Source: Clostridia bacterium (GTDB taxonomy: Bacteria > Bacillota > Clostridia > Christensenellales > Aristaeellaceae). Taken from it: a stretch of 60,945 nucleotides of DNA. The stretch is from positions 1-60,945 of the forward strand of contig JAFXVR010000033.1 of NCBI GenBank assembly GCA_017534885.1, given 5' to 3'. The notes below the pieces were generated by a model that was not told the origin of the DNA, searched no databases, and saw only the letters and a list, made by a program, of their open reading frames with translations. Shown piece by piece: positions 24,418 through 32,804 of this stretch. Position numbers and translations under genes: made by a program. Position 1 is the first letter of the stretch. Each line of letters begins with the position of its first letter.

Positions 24418-25851
24418 ATGGCACACGACAGCTATATCAGCCCCTTTTCCACCCGTTACGCCAGCCGGGAGATGCAGTACATTTTCTCGGAGGACAACAA
24501 GTTCCGCACCTGGCGGCGGCTGTGGATCGCCCTGGCCAAGGCCGAACAGCGGCAGGGTCTGCCCATCACTGACGCGCAGATCGCCGAGATGGATGCGCAC
24601 CGGGACGACATCAACTATGAGGACGCCGAGCGCCGGGAGAGGGAAGTCCGCCACGATGTGATGAGCCACGTCTACGCCTACGGCCTGCAGTGTCCTCAGG
24701 CGGCGGGCATCATTCACCTGGGCGCGACCAGCTGCTATGTGGGTGACAACACGGATATCCTGGTGATGCGGGAGGGGCTGCAGCTTGTCCGCAAAAAGCT
24801 GCTGAGCGTCATGGCGCTGCTGGCGGATTTCGCGGAGAAGTACAAAGCCCTGCCCTGCTTGGCCTATACGCACATTCAGCCCGCCCAGCTTACCACGGTG
24901 GGCAAGCGCGCCGTGCTCTGGCTGAACGAATTACACATGGACTTCTTAGAGGTGGAGCACCGCCTCGAAAGCCTGGCGCTGCTGGGCTCCAAGGGCACCA
25001 CGGGCACCCAGGCCAGCTTTATGGAGCTCTTTGAGGGCGACAGCGCGAAGGTCAAGGCCGTCGAAATGGACATTGCGGCGCAGTTCGGCATGGAGCGCGT
25101 GGTGCCGGTGTCCGGGCAGACCTATTCCCGCAAGGTGGATTATCAGGTGCTTTCGGCCCTCAGCGGCATCGCCCAGTCCGCCAGCAAGTTCGCCTACGAC
25201 CTGCGGCTGCTGGCCAGCTTCCGGGAGATGGAGGAGCCCTTCGAGAAAAAGCAGATCGGCTCCTCCGCCATGCCCTACAAGCGCAATCCCATGCGCAGCG
25301 AGCGGGTGGACGCCCTCAGCCGCTATGTGATGGTGGACTGCCTGAACGCGGCCATCACCGCTGGCTGCCAGTTTTTTGAGCGCACCCTGGACGACAGCGC
25401 CAACAAGCGCATCGCGGTGGCGGAGGCCTTCCTGGGCACGGACGCCATCCTGAACATCCTGCTGAACGTGTGCGACGGCCTGGTGGTCTATGAGAAGGTC
25501 ATCCGGGCGCGGGTGATGCGGGAGCTGCCATTTATGGCCACGGAAAACATCATGATGGACGCGGTGAAGCGCGGCGGCAACCGCCAGGAGCTGCACGAGC
25601 GGCTGCGGGAGCACAGCCAGGCAGCCGCCCATGTCATCAAGGCGGAAGGCCTTGAGAATGACCTGCTGGAGCGCATTGCCGGAGACCCCGCCTTCCGATT
25701 GAACCGGGAGGATCTGGAGAGCCTGCTGCAGCCTGAGCGCTTCACCGGCCGGAGCGAGGAGCAGGTGACGGAATACCTGGATGAAGTGATCCGGCCGCTG
25801 CTGGAGGAAAACCGAGAGGCCACAGGCGTCCGGGCCGAACTGAAAGTTTGA
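24418..25851 (+). CDS. purB: Adenylosuccinate lyase
   Basis: Cleaves SAICAR to AICAR and adenylosuccinate to AMP. Fumarase/aspartase superfamily, 477 residues. Signature GSSAMPYKRNP lies at 281-291 (mobile catalytic loop), with HLGATSCYVGDN near 100 and THIQPAQLTTVGKR near 153-166 carrying the catalytic His. The form is the longer eukaryote/Clostridia-like one. Fifth purine reaction of the cluster, and it also feeds AMP. A secreted-protein gene starts 23 bp downstream. Confidence 0.95.
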   Translation: MAHDSYISPFSTRYASREMQYIFSEDNKFRTWRRLWIALAKAEQRQGLPITDAQIAEMDAHRDDINYEDAERREREVRHDVMSHVYAYGLQCPQAAGIIHLGATSCYVGDNTDILVMREGLQLVRKKLLSVMALLADFAEKYKALPCLAYTHIQPAQLTTVGKRAVLWLNELHMDFLEVEHRLESLALLGSKGTTGTQASFMELFEGDSAKVKAVEMDIAAQFGMERVVPVSGQTYSRKVDYQVLSALSGIAQSASKFAYDLRLLASFREMEEPFEKKQIGSSAMPYKRNPMRSERVDALSRYVMVDCLNAAITAGCQFFERTLDDSANKRIAVAEAFLGTDAILNILLNVCDGLVVYEKVIRARVMRELPFMATENIMMDAVKRGGNRQELHERLREHSQAAAHVIKAEGLENDLLERIAGDPAFRLNREDLESLLQPERFTGRSEEQVTEYLDEVIRPLLEENREATGVRAELKV

Positions 25852-25874
25852 CGGGTTTGACAGGAGGTGATCCC

Positions 25875-27716
25875 ATGCGGACGTTCTTCCGGCTGGCGGC
25901 GGCACTGGCGCTGACGCTCCTGCTGACGCTGACGGCGGCGATGGCGGACTCCGCGCGGGTGATGACGCCAGGCGGCAAGCTGAGGGTGCGGAAAACCCCT
26001 GACAGCAAGGCCAGACTGGTGGTGGAAGTCCCCAACCGCAGTCTGGTGGATGTGGAAGCGGTGGAGGGCGACTGGGTCAAAATTACCTACAAAAACAAGA
26101 CGGGCTATGCCATGCTGGAATACCTGCGCGTCGCCTCCCTGATGCCGGGCAGAACGGTGTATTCGGATGAGGGAGATACGGTGCTCCGGCAGGAACCGTC
26201 TGATACCTCCGCCATCGTGGGCGTTGCGGCGGTCAGCGAAGGACTGTATGTGGCCGCGGTGGAGGATGACTGGGCGCTGATCGAAATCGGCGGCGTCAGC
26301 GGCTATGCGCCTGTGAGCGGTCTGAGCTATCAGTGGGAGGAGCCCCAGGGCACGGCGGAGTGGATGAGCCTGCCGGGTGAGACGGTGAACGCCGTCAGCC
26401 TGCGCGCAGACATCGATCCGGCGGCTCCGGTGACCTCCCTTCTGTCCCAGGGTACGGCGGTCACTGTGACCCTGATCCGCGGCGACCAGTGCCTCGCGCT
26501 TTCGGAGGCCGGCTGCGGCTGGACATCCGCGGTGGGCATCAGCCTGACGCCCCCCGAGGAAGCGGAGACGGAAGGTCTGCCCCTGAGCCCGCTGGCGGCC
26601 TCCGCCAAGGCATCAGAAGCGCTGAAAAAGGCATACAAGGCCTTCAGTTCGGAAAACCTGTACGCCTGCATCGGCATTTGCGATGAGATGAACGGGCTGG
26701 CCGGTCCCCTGTACCGGGTGGCCTTCCTGAATGACGCCGGGCAGTACCTGTACAGCGCACTGATCCGCATGGCGGACGGCCAGGCGCTGGTGACGGCGGA
26801 CTGCCGCGCCTTTGCCGCGCCCCCTGAGGAAGGTCTGCTGCCCGAGGGCGAGATGACGCTGAGCCTCAGCGCGGACACGATCGCGGTGGGCGAGGTGCTG
26901 GACGTTGAGGTGCAGGCCTGGACCCGCGCCAACTGCCGCTATACCCTGCTGAAGGACGGCGTGACCCAGGTCAAGGGCGAGGACACCACCCATTTCAAGG
27001 CGGCTTACCGCCCCAGGGCCGCCGGGAATTACACCCTAACCGTGCGGGTATCGGACGGCAAGGGCGGCAAGGCGGAGCGCACCGCTTCCTTCACGGTGAC
27101 CGAGGCGGAAGAAACGCCGCCCGAGGAAATCTACAGCCAGAAGGACGGCTGGTGGAGGCGCAAGCCCTACGGCGACAGCACCCTGGACAAGTCCGGCTGC
27201 GCCATCTTCACCCTGTCCCACGCCCTGACGCGCATGGGACGGACGGGGGAGGATCTGCTGCCGGTCAACCTGGCCCGGCGCTACGGCCGCTGCCTGACGG
27301 TGGACGGAACGAACAATGAGCGCCTGCTGCGGGAGGCCTCCAACCGCTTCGAATACGCGACCCAGCCCGGCCTGATCGAGGATGCGGGGCAGATCGCGGA
27401 GCTGCTGCGGGAAGGCGCGCTGTTCAGCTTCTCCATCGTCCGGGGGCACATCGCCCTGATCGACGGGCTGAGCGAGGACGGCACCATGGTGCACATCGTG
27501 GACTCCGCGCCCACCGCGACCTTCACCCGCATCAAGGATGGCAGCCTGTACATACAGCGCAGCAATGGCAGCTGGCGGGCAGTCACCTCCCTGGACAGCA
27601 TTCCCGGCGCGCGCTACTACTTTGAGACCGATCACTACGGCGGTCTGGAATACTGGATGGAACTCAGCTATGCCGCAAAACGCGGCGTCCGGCTGATTCT
27701 GCCGAACGACCGGTGA
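25875..27716 (+). CDS. Secreted SH3-domain protein with C39-like peptidase domain
   Basis: Exported protein of 613 residues. A signal peptide covers residues 1-24 (AAMADSA cleavage). One or two bacterial SH3-like domains follow (about 28-90 KLRVRKTPDSKARLV and 95-150), then an Ig-like segment (about 325-410). The C-terminal papain-fold C39-like domain (about 420-600) shows SGCAIF with Cys442, GHIALIDG with His525 and an Asp at 543. SH3 plus peptidase suggests a cell-wall-bound hydrolase, perhaps of peptidoglycan stems or secreted peptides. AGGAGGTG lies just before ATG 25875. Its placement 23 bp behind purB is unusual. Confidence 0.8.
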   Translation: MRTFFRLAAALALTLLLTLTAAMADSARVMTPGGKLRVRKTPDSKARLVVEVPNRSLVDVEAVEGDWVKITYKNKTGYAMLEYLRVASLMPGRTVYSDEGDTVLRQEPSDTSAIVGVAAVSEGLYVAAVEDDWALIEIGGVSGYAPVSGLSYQWEEPQGTAEWMSLPGETVNAVSLRADIDPAAPVTSLLSQGTAVTVTLIRGDQCLALSEAGCGWTSAVGISLTPPEEAETEGLPLSPLAASAKASEALKKAYKAFSSENLYACIGICDEMNGLAGPLYRVAFLNDAGQYLYSALIRMADGQALVTADCRAFAAPPEEGLLPEGEMTLSLSADTIAVGEVLDVEVQAWTRANCRYTLLKDGVTQVKGEDTTHFKAAYRPRAAGNYTLTVRVSDGKGGKAERTASFTVTEAEETPPEEIYSQKDGWWRRKPYGDSTLDKSGCAIFTLSHALTRMGRTGEDLLPVNLARRYGRCLTVDGTNNERLLREASNRFEYATQPGLIEDAGQIAELLREGALFSFSIVRGHIALIDGLSEDGTMVHIVDSAPTATFTRIKDGSLYIQRSNGSWRAVTSLDSIPGARYYFETDHYGGLEYWMELSYAAKRGVRLILPNDR

Positions 27717-27724
27717 GAGCATAC

Positions 27725-27756
27725 AAAAAGGGGGAGACCGGACGGCCTCCCTTTTT
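27725..27756. terminator. Bidirectional terminator between convergent genes
   Basis: AAAAAGGG (from 27725) pairs with CCCTTTTT around a GC-rich core that is partly paired. It can act in both directions, for the SH3/C39 gene (+) and degV (-). Confidence 0.65.
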
Positions 27757-27767
27757 CAGTGCGGATG

Positions 27768-28625
27768 TCAGGCGAACTGCACAATGGCTCCCAGCAGACC
27801 GGGCCCGGTATGGATGGCCAGGCAGGGGCTGACGGGGGAGATGAAGGAGGAGACCACCTGCAGCTTTTCGCAGAAGCGATCCCGCAGCGCCATGGCTTCC
27901 TCATACACGCCGCCGTGCACGATGGCCAGCCGCACTTTTGCCCCGGCGAAGCGCCGGAAGAATTCGTTGGACATGGCGTTCAGGGCGTTGTTGAACCCCC
28001 GGGCTTTGGTAAGGGTCTGGTACACCCCGTCGGGATTCACGAAAATCACCGGCTTGAGCTGCAGCAGGGAACCCACCACACCCTCCACCAGGCCGATCCG
28101 GCCGCCCTTGCGCAGGTATTCGAGGGTGCGGATCACAAAGGTGCCCAGCTGATTCTTGCGCTTCTCATGCACCAGGTCAATGGCCTCCTCCACGCTGGCA
28201 CCGCCCTCCAGCGCTTCAGCGGCTTCCAGCACCAGCAGACCCAGGCCGCAGGACAGGGTCTTGGTGTCCACCACGTCAATCTTCATCTGGTCGAAATCGT
28301 CGGTGACGATGTTGACCAGGTTGAAGGAGCCGCTGAGCCCCGAGGATATGGACAGGTAGAGCACCCGCTGGCAGCCCTCGCTTTCCAGCTGGCGCAGCAC
28401 CGCGCTGATGTCTCCAGGCTGGGGGAGGGAAGTCTTGGGAAGCTCGGTCTGCATGATCCGATAAAGCTCATCGGGCTGTATGTCAAGACGGTCGCGCATG
28501 TCTCCCTTGCTGGTGCTCAGCCGGAGCGGCACCAGGCGGATGTCATAGCGCGCCAGCTGCTCGTCACTCAGGTCACAGGAGGAATCCGTCACCAGGGCCA
28601 CACGCTCATCGCCCACCTTGAACAA
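27768..28625 (-). CDS. degV: DegV-family fatty-acid-binding protein
   Basis: Binds a fatty acid in a two-domain EDD fold; family members (FakB) present it to the FakA kinase. VALVTDSSCDLSDEQL at the N-terminus and YLSISSGLSGSFN near 95 are the ligand-pocket motifs, with LSCGLGLLVLEAAEAL and LEYLRKGGRIG typical for the family. I start it at a TTG (28625) because AAAGGAGG lies eight bases upstream; the in-frame ATG at 28652 would sit at the transcription start of the promoter at 28657-28685. No FakA gene is nearby. 285 residues, normal length. Confidence 0.88.
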   Translation of the reverse strand: MFKVGDERVALVTDSSCDLSDEQLARYDIRLVPLRLSTSKGDMRDRLDIQPDELYRIMQTELPKTSLPQPGDISAVLRQLESEGCQRVLYLSISSGLSGSFNLVNIVTDDFDQMKIDVVDTKTLSCGLGLLVLEAAEALEGGASVEEAIDLVHEKRKNQLGTFVIRTLEYLRKGGRIGLVEGVVGSLLQLKPVIFVNPDGVYQTLTKARGFNNALNAMSNEFFRRFAGAKVRLAIVHGGVYEEAMALRDRFCEKLQVVSSFISPVSPCLAIHTGPGLLGAIVQFA

Positions 28626-28656
28626 GGACACCGCCTCCTTTCGATGATACATGATG

Positions 28657-28685
28657 ATTATACCTGCCGGCGGCTGTTTCGTCAA
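28657..28685 (-). promoter_or_regulatory. Sigma-A promoter for degV
   Basis: On the minus strand TTGACG (28680-28685), 17-base spacer, perfect TATAAT (28657-28662). The predicted start site is near 28650, which decides the TTG translation start at 28625. Confidence 0.8.
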
Positions 28686-28814
28686 GCAAGCGGAAAAGAC
28701 CTTTGCAGGGCAAGCCGGCTGCACGGGGTGAATTGGAACAGTCAGCAGGATTTCAGGGGCGGACGGCGAACTGAAGTGACAGAACACGAACGCCGGAGAG
28801 AGGGAGGGATCAGC

Positions 28815-29324
28815 TTGGCCGGTCAGGAGAGAGCAGAGGGGAAGCGCCGGAGCCGCCGGTGGCTCTGGGCGCTGATCCCCACGGCGGTGATCGCGGCGGA
28901 TCAGGTGACCAAGGCCTTCGCTGTCCGGCTGACAGAGCCGCTGTCCCTCATCCCGGGCCTGCTGACCCTCCGCTATACCCTGAACACAGGCATATCCTTC
29001 GGATGGCTGGACGGAAACGGCTTCGCGCTGGGTTTCCTGTCCATCGCGCTCCTGGCGCTGGGTTATCTGGCGGTGCGGCGCTTCCGATTGGGAGGAGTCT
29101 CCCGGACCGGCGCGCTGCTGATTCTGGGCGGAGGCCTTTCCAACGCGGCGGACCGGCTGTTGCGCGGCGTGGTGGTGGACATGATTCAGGCGGTGAGCGA
29201 ACAGTTTGCCGTCTTCAATGTGGCAGACATGGCGGTTTGTATCGGCGCGGGGCTGATCACCCTGTCGCTGCTGCTGTTCCCTGATGACTGGCAGATGAAG
29301 GAAAAAAACGGGAAAGATGAGTGA
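28815..29324 (+). CDS. lspA: Lipoprotein signal peptidase (signal peptidase II)
   Basis: Membrane aspartyl protease that removes prolipoprotein signal peptides. About 169 residues with four hydrophobic segments. AADQVTKAF near residue 35, NTGISFGW near 57, GGLSNAADRL with catalytic Asp113, and FNVADMAVCIG with catalytic Asp138 are all present. Translation most likely starts at TTG 28815, with GGGAGGG six bases upstream; the open frame continues much further upstream but without family similarity. It overlaps rluD by 8 bp, the common lspA-rluD order of Firmicutes. Confidence 0.92.
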   Translation: MAGQERAEGKRRSRRWLWALIPTAVIAADQVTKAFAVRLTEPLSLIPGLLTLRYTLNTGISFGWLDGNGFALGFLSIALLALGYLAVRRFRLGGVSRTGALLILGGGLSNAADRLLRGVVVDMIQAVSEQFAVFNVADMAVCIGAGLITLSLLLFPDDWQMKEKNGKDE

Positions 29325-30231
29325 GCAAGTGTATACCCTCGTCGCGGACGGGGGACGGCTGGACGTGCTGCTGAGCCGGGAGACCGGGCTGACGCGCTCC
29401 AGGTGCGCGGGGCTGATGGCCGAGGGCTGCTGTGAGGTGGACGGTCAGACGGAGACCAAGGCGGGCGCGAAGCCCAGGGCCGGAGCCGCCGTGCGCCTGC
29501 GGGTGCCCGAGCCGAAGCCGGCCCAGCCCCAGCCCGAGGATATTCCCCTGGACATCCTCTATGAGGATGCGGATCTCGCGGTGGTGGTCAAGCCCTGCGG
29601 CATGGTGGTGCACCCCGCGCCCGGGCACGCGGACAGCACACTGGTCAACGCGCTGCTGGCAAGGCTGGACAGCCTGGGAGGCATCGGCGGGGAACTGCGG
29701 CCGGGCATTGTGCACCGGCTGGACAAGGATACCTCAGGCCTGCTGCTGGTGGCCAAGAATGACGCGGCCCAGGCGGCGCTGTCCGACCAGCTGAAGGCGC
29801 GGGATATGGAGAAGCACTACATCGCCCTGGTGGAGGGGCTGATGCGGGAGGAGAGCGGCACGGTGAACGCGGCCATCGCCCGCAGCCGCACGGACAGGAA
29901 AAAGATGGCTGTCGATCCCCAGGGCCGGGACGCTCTGACCGAGTGGACGCTGCTGCAGCGGGGCCGCGGCTGTTCCCTGCTGGACGTGCACATTCTGACC
30001 GGCCGCACCCATCAGATTCGCGTGCACATGAAACACATCGGCCACCCGGTCTGCGGGGATCCGATCTACGGCCTGCCCAAAGGCGTGCGGGTGCCGCGGC
30101 TCATGCTGCACGCCCGGAGCCTGGCTTTCACTCACCCCGGCACAGGGCGGCGTCTGGCCTTCACCGCGCCGCTGCCGGAGGCCTTTCTGCACGGACTTGC
30201 AGGAAATGGCATTGATATCAACCGGATATGA
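29317..30231 (+). CDS. rluD: RluD-family 23S rRNA pseudouridine synthase
   Basis: Isomerises uridine to pseudouridine in RNA. An N-terminal S4-like RNA-binding domain (about 10-70) is followed by the catalytic domain. The signature HRLDKDTSG carries catalytic Asp136, with LTGRTHQIRVHM near 228 and HPVCGDPIYG near 243. 304 residues, normal. Start ATG 29317 lies inside the end of lspA, so the two are translationally coupled. Paralogs of this family differ in target site, so rluD is the best symbol by operon position, not proof. Confidence 0.9.
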   Translation: MSEQVYTLVADGGRLDVLLSRETGLTRSRCAGLMAEGCCEVDGQTETKAGAKPRAGAAVRLRVPEPKPAQPQPEDIPLDILYEDADLAVVVKPCGMVVHPAPGHADSTLVNALLARLDSLGGIGGELRPGIVHRLDKDTSGLLLVAKNDAAQAALSDQLKARDMEKHYIALVEGLMREESGTVNAAIARSRTDRKKMAVDPQGRDALTEWTLLQRGRGCSLLDVHILTGRTHQIRVHMKHIGHPVCGDPIYGLPKGVRVPRLMLHARSLAFTHPGTGRRLAFTAPLPEAFLHGLAGNGIDINRI

Positions 30232-30271
30232 CATTCATATGCGGTTACGCAGTCTTTCCTGCAAATCAGCC

Positions 30272-30370
30272 TGTGGATAACTTTCTGACTTTATCCACAA
30301 TTTCCACAGGCTTATCCACATTTTGTCATAATTCAGGCTTGATCTGATAGGAATCAGCTGATTATCCACA
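30272..30370. promoter_or_regulatory. Cluster of four perfect DnaA boxes
   Basis: The 9-mer TTATCCACA occurs at 30291-30299, 30312-30320 and 30362-30370 on the plus strand, and its reverse complement at 30272-30280. A TTTCCACAG variant lies at 30301-30309. A perfect 12-base palindrome AATCAGCTGATT (30352-30363) touches the last box. The stretch is noticeably A/T-richer than its surroundings. No dnaA, dnaN, gyrB, rpmH or parAB gene is nearby, so a DnaA-titration/regulatory cluster is at least as likely as the replication origin. Confidence 0.8.
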
Positions 30371-30457
30371 GGTGGAAAATGCGAATGTCCATCGATTCTT
30401 AACACATTTGCAATGAACCGCTTCGGCGGAAGGCATGCAGAAGCGGGCGAAACCGCG

Positions 30458-30667
30458 GGGCAATCGTTTACGGATTCTGGGGGAAGAGAAGGAAGTTCCA
30501 TTCCCTTCCCCCAGCCCCCCATCCCATCTTCAAAAGACTTTTATAGATTATGTATGAATCGGGTTCTTGCATTGGGATCGTACAGATGGCAGCCTAAGGT
30601 TCCATACTGATGAGGCGCAGACCCGGAAACATGGTTCATTTTTTCATAGGATTGTAGGCGATTGCCC
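30458..30667. mobile_element. MITE-like repeat, copy 2 (210 bp)
   Basis: Same element as at 10814-11059. It has terminal inverted repeats GGGCAATCG (30458-30466) and CGATTGCCC (30659-30667) and the same central block around CATCTTCAAAAGACTTTTAT. The internal hairpin is shorter (CTGGGGGAAG 30477-30486 with CTTCCCCCAG 30505-30514). It occupies most of the gap between rluD and the kinase-like gene, immediately beside the DnaA-box cluster. AAACCGC occurs close to both ends, but not flush with them, so a target duplication is uncertain. Confidence 0.7.
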
Positions 30668-30718
30668 TGGGTCAAACCGCTTCAATCGGGCGGAGAAACT
30701 GAGACGAGGAGGCGAATC

Positions 30719-31624
30719 ATGAGAGCGGAAAGACTTCCTGAACTGCTGAAAACCTGCTACGGAATGGACGGCGCTGCCGTGGAATTCCTGCGGGAAGGCG
30801 GCAGCCGCACCTATCGGGTGGACGGCACTGGGAAATACCTCCTCAAGGTGATCGGGAGCGCGTTTTCCGACACCGCGCGGCAGTCGGTTTCGGTGATGCG
30901 GGATTTGGAGGCCAGCGGTCTTCCCGTGCCGAAGACCATCCTGACAAAGCAGGGCGAGGCGCTGGCAGAAGCGGAAGAGGGCGGCGAAACTTTCCTGCTC
31001 GTCCTGCAGGAGTACATCGAAGGGGAAGAACCTGACATGGAAGCCCGGGCGGAGGAAATTGGGGTGCTGACCAGCCGGCTGCACAGCTGCATGGAACAGA
31101 GGCCGGGAGAGCTGGCCCTACGCGGCCGGGATTTCTTCATCAGGCGCTATCTGAACTTCCTGAGGCAGAAAGCGTATCCACGGCTTGCCGCCTACGAGAA
31201 ACTGGGGGATGCGCTGTGGAAGCGGGTTGAAAACCTGCCCTGCGGAAACTGTCACGGCGACCTGCACCGCGGCAACCTGCTGGAAACGCCTGAGGGCAAA
31301 ATCTTTATCCTGGACTTCGATACGGTGTGCCGGGCTCCGCGGATGTTTGACATCACGGTCATGTGCGATCTGACAGACTACTTCCGCCTGAAGCCGGAGG
31401 ACATCGCGCTCACAAAGAGGGTTTTCGGGCGGTTTCTGGCGGGATACGAAAGGATACTGCCCCTGAGCGATGCGGAAAAGCGTTCTTTTGCCGACTGGGT
31501 TGCGATCCGGCATTTTCAGCTTCAGGCGACCATCCTGGAGGTATACGGCGCGGACTGCATCGATGAGCGCTTCATTGACGCGCAGCTGATGTGGCTGGAA
31601 GCCTGGCTGCGGGCAGCGGCCTGA
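30719..31624 (+). CDS. APH/choline-kinase-like phosphotransferase
   Basis: Small-molecule kinase of the protein-kinase-like (aminoglycoside phosphotransferase) superfamily, 301 residues. The catalytic loop HGDLHRGN starts at His179 (catalytic Asp181) and the metal-binding motif ILDFDT has Asp199. An N-lobe with YLLKVIG (ATP-binding Lys) is near residue 42. The start at 30719 is fixed by GAGGAGG six bases upstream. The substrate is unknown; such proteins in Firmicutes include CotS-like and homoserine/choline kinases, so it should not be called a resistance gene. Confidence 0.82.
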   Translation: MRAERLPELLKTCYGMDGAAVEFLREGGSRTYRVDGTGKYLLKVIGSAFSDTARQSVSVMRDLEASGLPVPKTILTKQGEALAEAEEGGETFLLVLQEYIEGEEPDMEARAEEIGVLTSRLHSCMEQRPGELALRGRDFFIRRYLNFLRQKAYPRLAAYEKLGDALWKRVENLPCGNCHGDLHRGNLLETPEGKIFILDFDTVCRAPRMFDITVMCDLTDYFRLKPEDIALTKRVFGRFLAGYERILPLSDAEKRSFADWVAIRHFQLQATILEVYGADCIDERFIDAQLMWLEAWLRAAA

Positions 31625-31737
31625 GAGTGCAGGAGAACAAAAAACAACTGACACGCGGATGACCTCCCGTGACAGTCGCTGGTATTTGGCGATGCAGGCT
31701 GTTATGATGGAGCCACACCGGAAAGGAGGACTCCACT

Positions 31738-32763
31738 ATGGAAATGGGCAAGGAAATCCGCCGACTGCGGAACGACCGGGGAATCACACAGGAAGCCCTG
31801 GCGGACGCGCTGAACGTCACCGCGCAGACCGTCAGCAAATGGGAATGCGGCACCAGCATGCCGGATGTGCAGATGCTGCCGGAGATCGCCGTGTATTTCG
31901 GCGTCACCATCGACAAGCTCTTTGCCATGGCACCGGAAAAGCAGATGGAGCGCATCGAGAACCGCATCTATGACAATGGCCTGTTTGACGAGGCGGAGGA
32001 GCGCCAGATCGAACAGCAGCTCAGCACTTACGCTGATCAGCCGGAGCACGCGGGTCAGGCAAAGCTGCTGCTGACCAAACTGTACAACCACCAGGCCGAG
32101 CAGTACCGTCTGCTGGCGGTGGAATACGGCAAGGAAGCGGTGGAGAAGACCGGCGGCGACCCCGATGCGGTCAGCGAGCTGGCCAACGCCTGGGGCAGCT
32201 ATATCCCGGACTGGAATGTGCGCAACCACCACGCCCTCATCGAATGGTACAGCGATTACTGCCGCCGCAATCCCGCCAACCGCTCGGCACTCATGTGGCT
32301 GCTGGACAACCTGATCGACGACCGGCGGCTCAGGGAGGCAGGCGAATGGCTGGAGAAGCTGGCGGCCATCGACAGCACCTTCCGCGTGCCCATGTACCGC
32401 TGTATGATCGCCCAGGCGGCAGGGGACAGCGCGGAGGCTGAAGCGCAGCTCCGGCAGATGGAAGCCATGGAGGATCAGGAGTGGTGCCGGGATGTCACCT
32501 TAGGCGACATGTACACCCTCCGCCAGGAGTATGACAGGGCGATCGAGTGGTACCGCAGGGGGCAGGAGGTGCAGTTCTCGCCCAAGTTTACCGACAGCGC
32601 CGCCAGCATCGCCCACATCTGCGAGATCCGGGGCGACAGGGCCGGAGCCATCGCCGCCTACCGGGAGGTGCTGCGCCTTCAGCGGGAGGAATGGGGCATC
32701 GTCAGCGGTGAGGAGCATGACGCCGTAGCGCGCGCGATTCAGCGGCTGCAGGCGCTCTCCTGA
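31738..32763 (+). CDS. XRE-family regulator with C-terminal TPR-like repeats
   Basis: Cytoplasmic DNA-binding protein. The N-terminal XRE helix-turn-helix (residues 4-62: IRRLRNDRGITQEALADALN, then VTAQTVSKWECG) is followed by about 270 residues of helical TPR-like repeats (for example GDMYTLRQEYDRAIEWYRRGQE and EIRGDRAGAIAAYREVLRLQ). This layout recalls peptide-sensing regulators, but small peptides or another ligand cannot be identified here. AAAGGAGG precedes the ATG. A GGCTGA/TCAGCC hairpin (32775-32793) without a clear T-tract follows before the convergent nucleotidyltransferase. Confidence 0.85.
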   Translation: MEMGKEIRRLRNDRGITQEALADALNVTAQTVSKWECGTSMPDVQMLPEIAVYFGVTIDKLFAMAPEKQMERIENRIYDNGLFDEAEERQIEQQLSTYADQPEHAGQAKLLLTKLYNHQAEQYRLLAVEYGKEAVEKTGGDPDAVSELANAWGSYIPDWNVRNHHALIEWYSDYCRRNPANRSALMWLLDNLIDDRRLREAGEWLEKLAAIDSTFRVPMYRCMIAQAAGDSAEAEAQLRQMEAMEDQEWCRDVTLGDMYTLRQEYDRAIEWYRRGQEVQFSPKFTDSAASIAHICEIRGDRAGAIAAYREVLRLQREEWGIVSGEEHDAVARAIQRLQALS

Positions 32764-32804
32764 AAGGCTTTCCGGGCTGATGAGGCCTCAGCCGCATACC
32801 TCCT

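Noticed and set aside
27759..28814. N-terminal extension of the lspA frame (350 codons)
   Set aside because: It is antisense to degV and lacks similarity to LspA. A good SD followed by TTG lies at 28815.
30232..30718. Replication origin call
   Set aside because: Four DnaA boxes are present, but no dnaA, dnaN, gyrB, rpmH or parAB genes flank them and no skew could be computed, so I list it only as a DnaA-box cluster.
30719..31624. Aminoglycoside resistance kinase
   Set aside because: Only generic kinase-like motifs are visible. The superfamily includes many housekeeping kinases and there is no mobile context.
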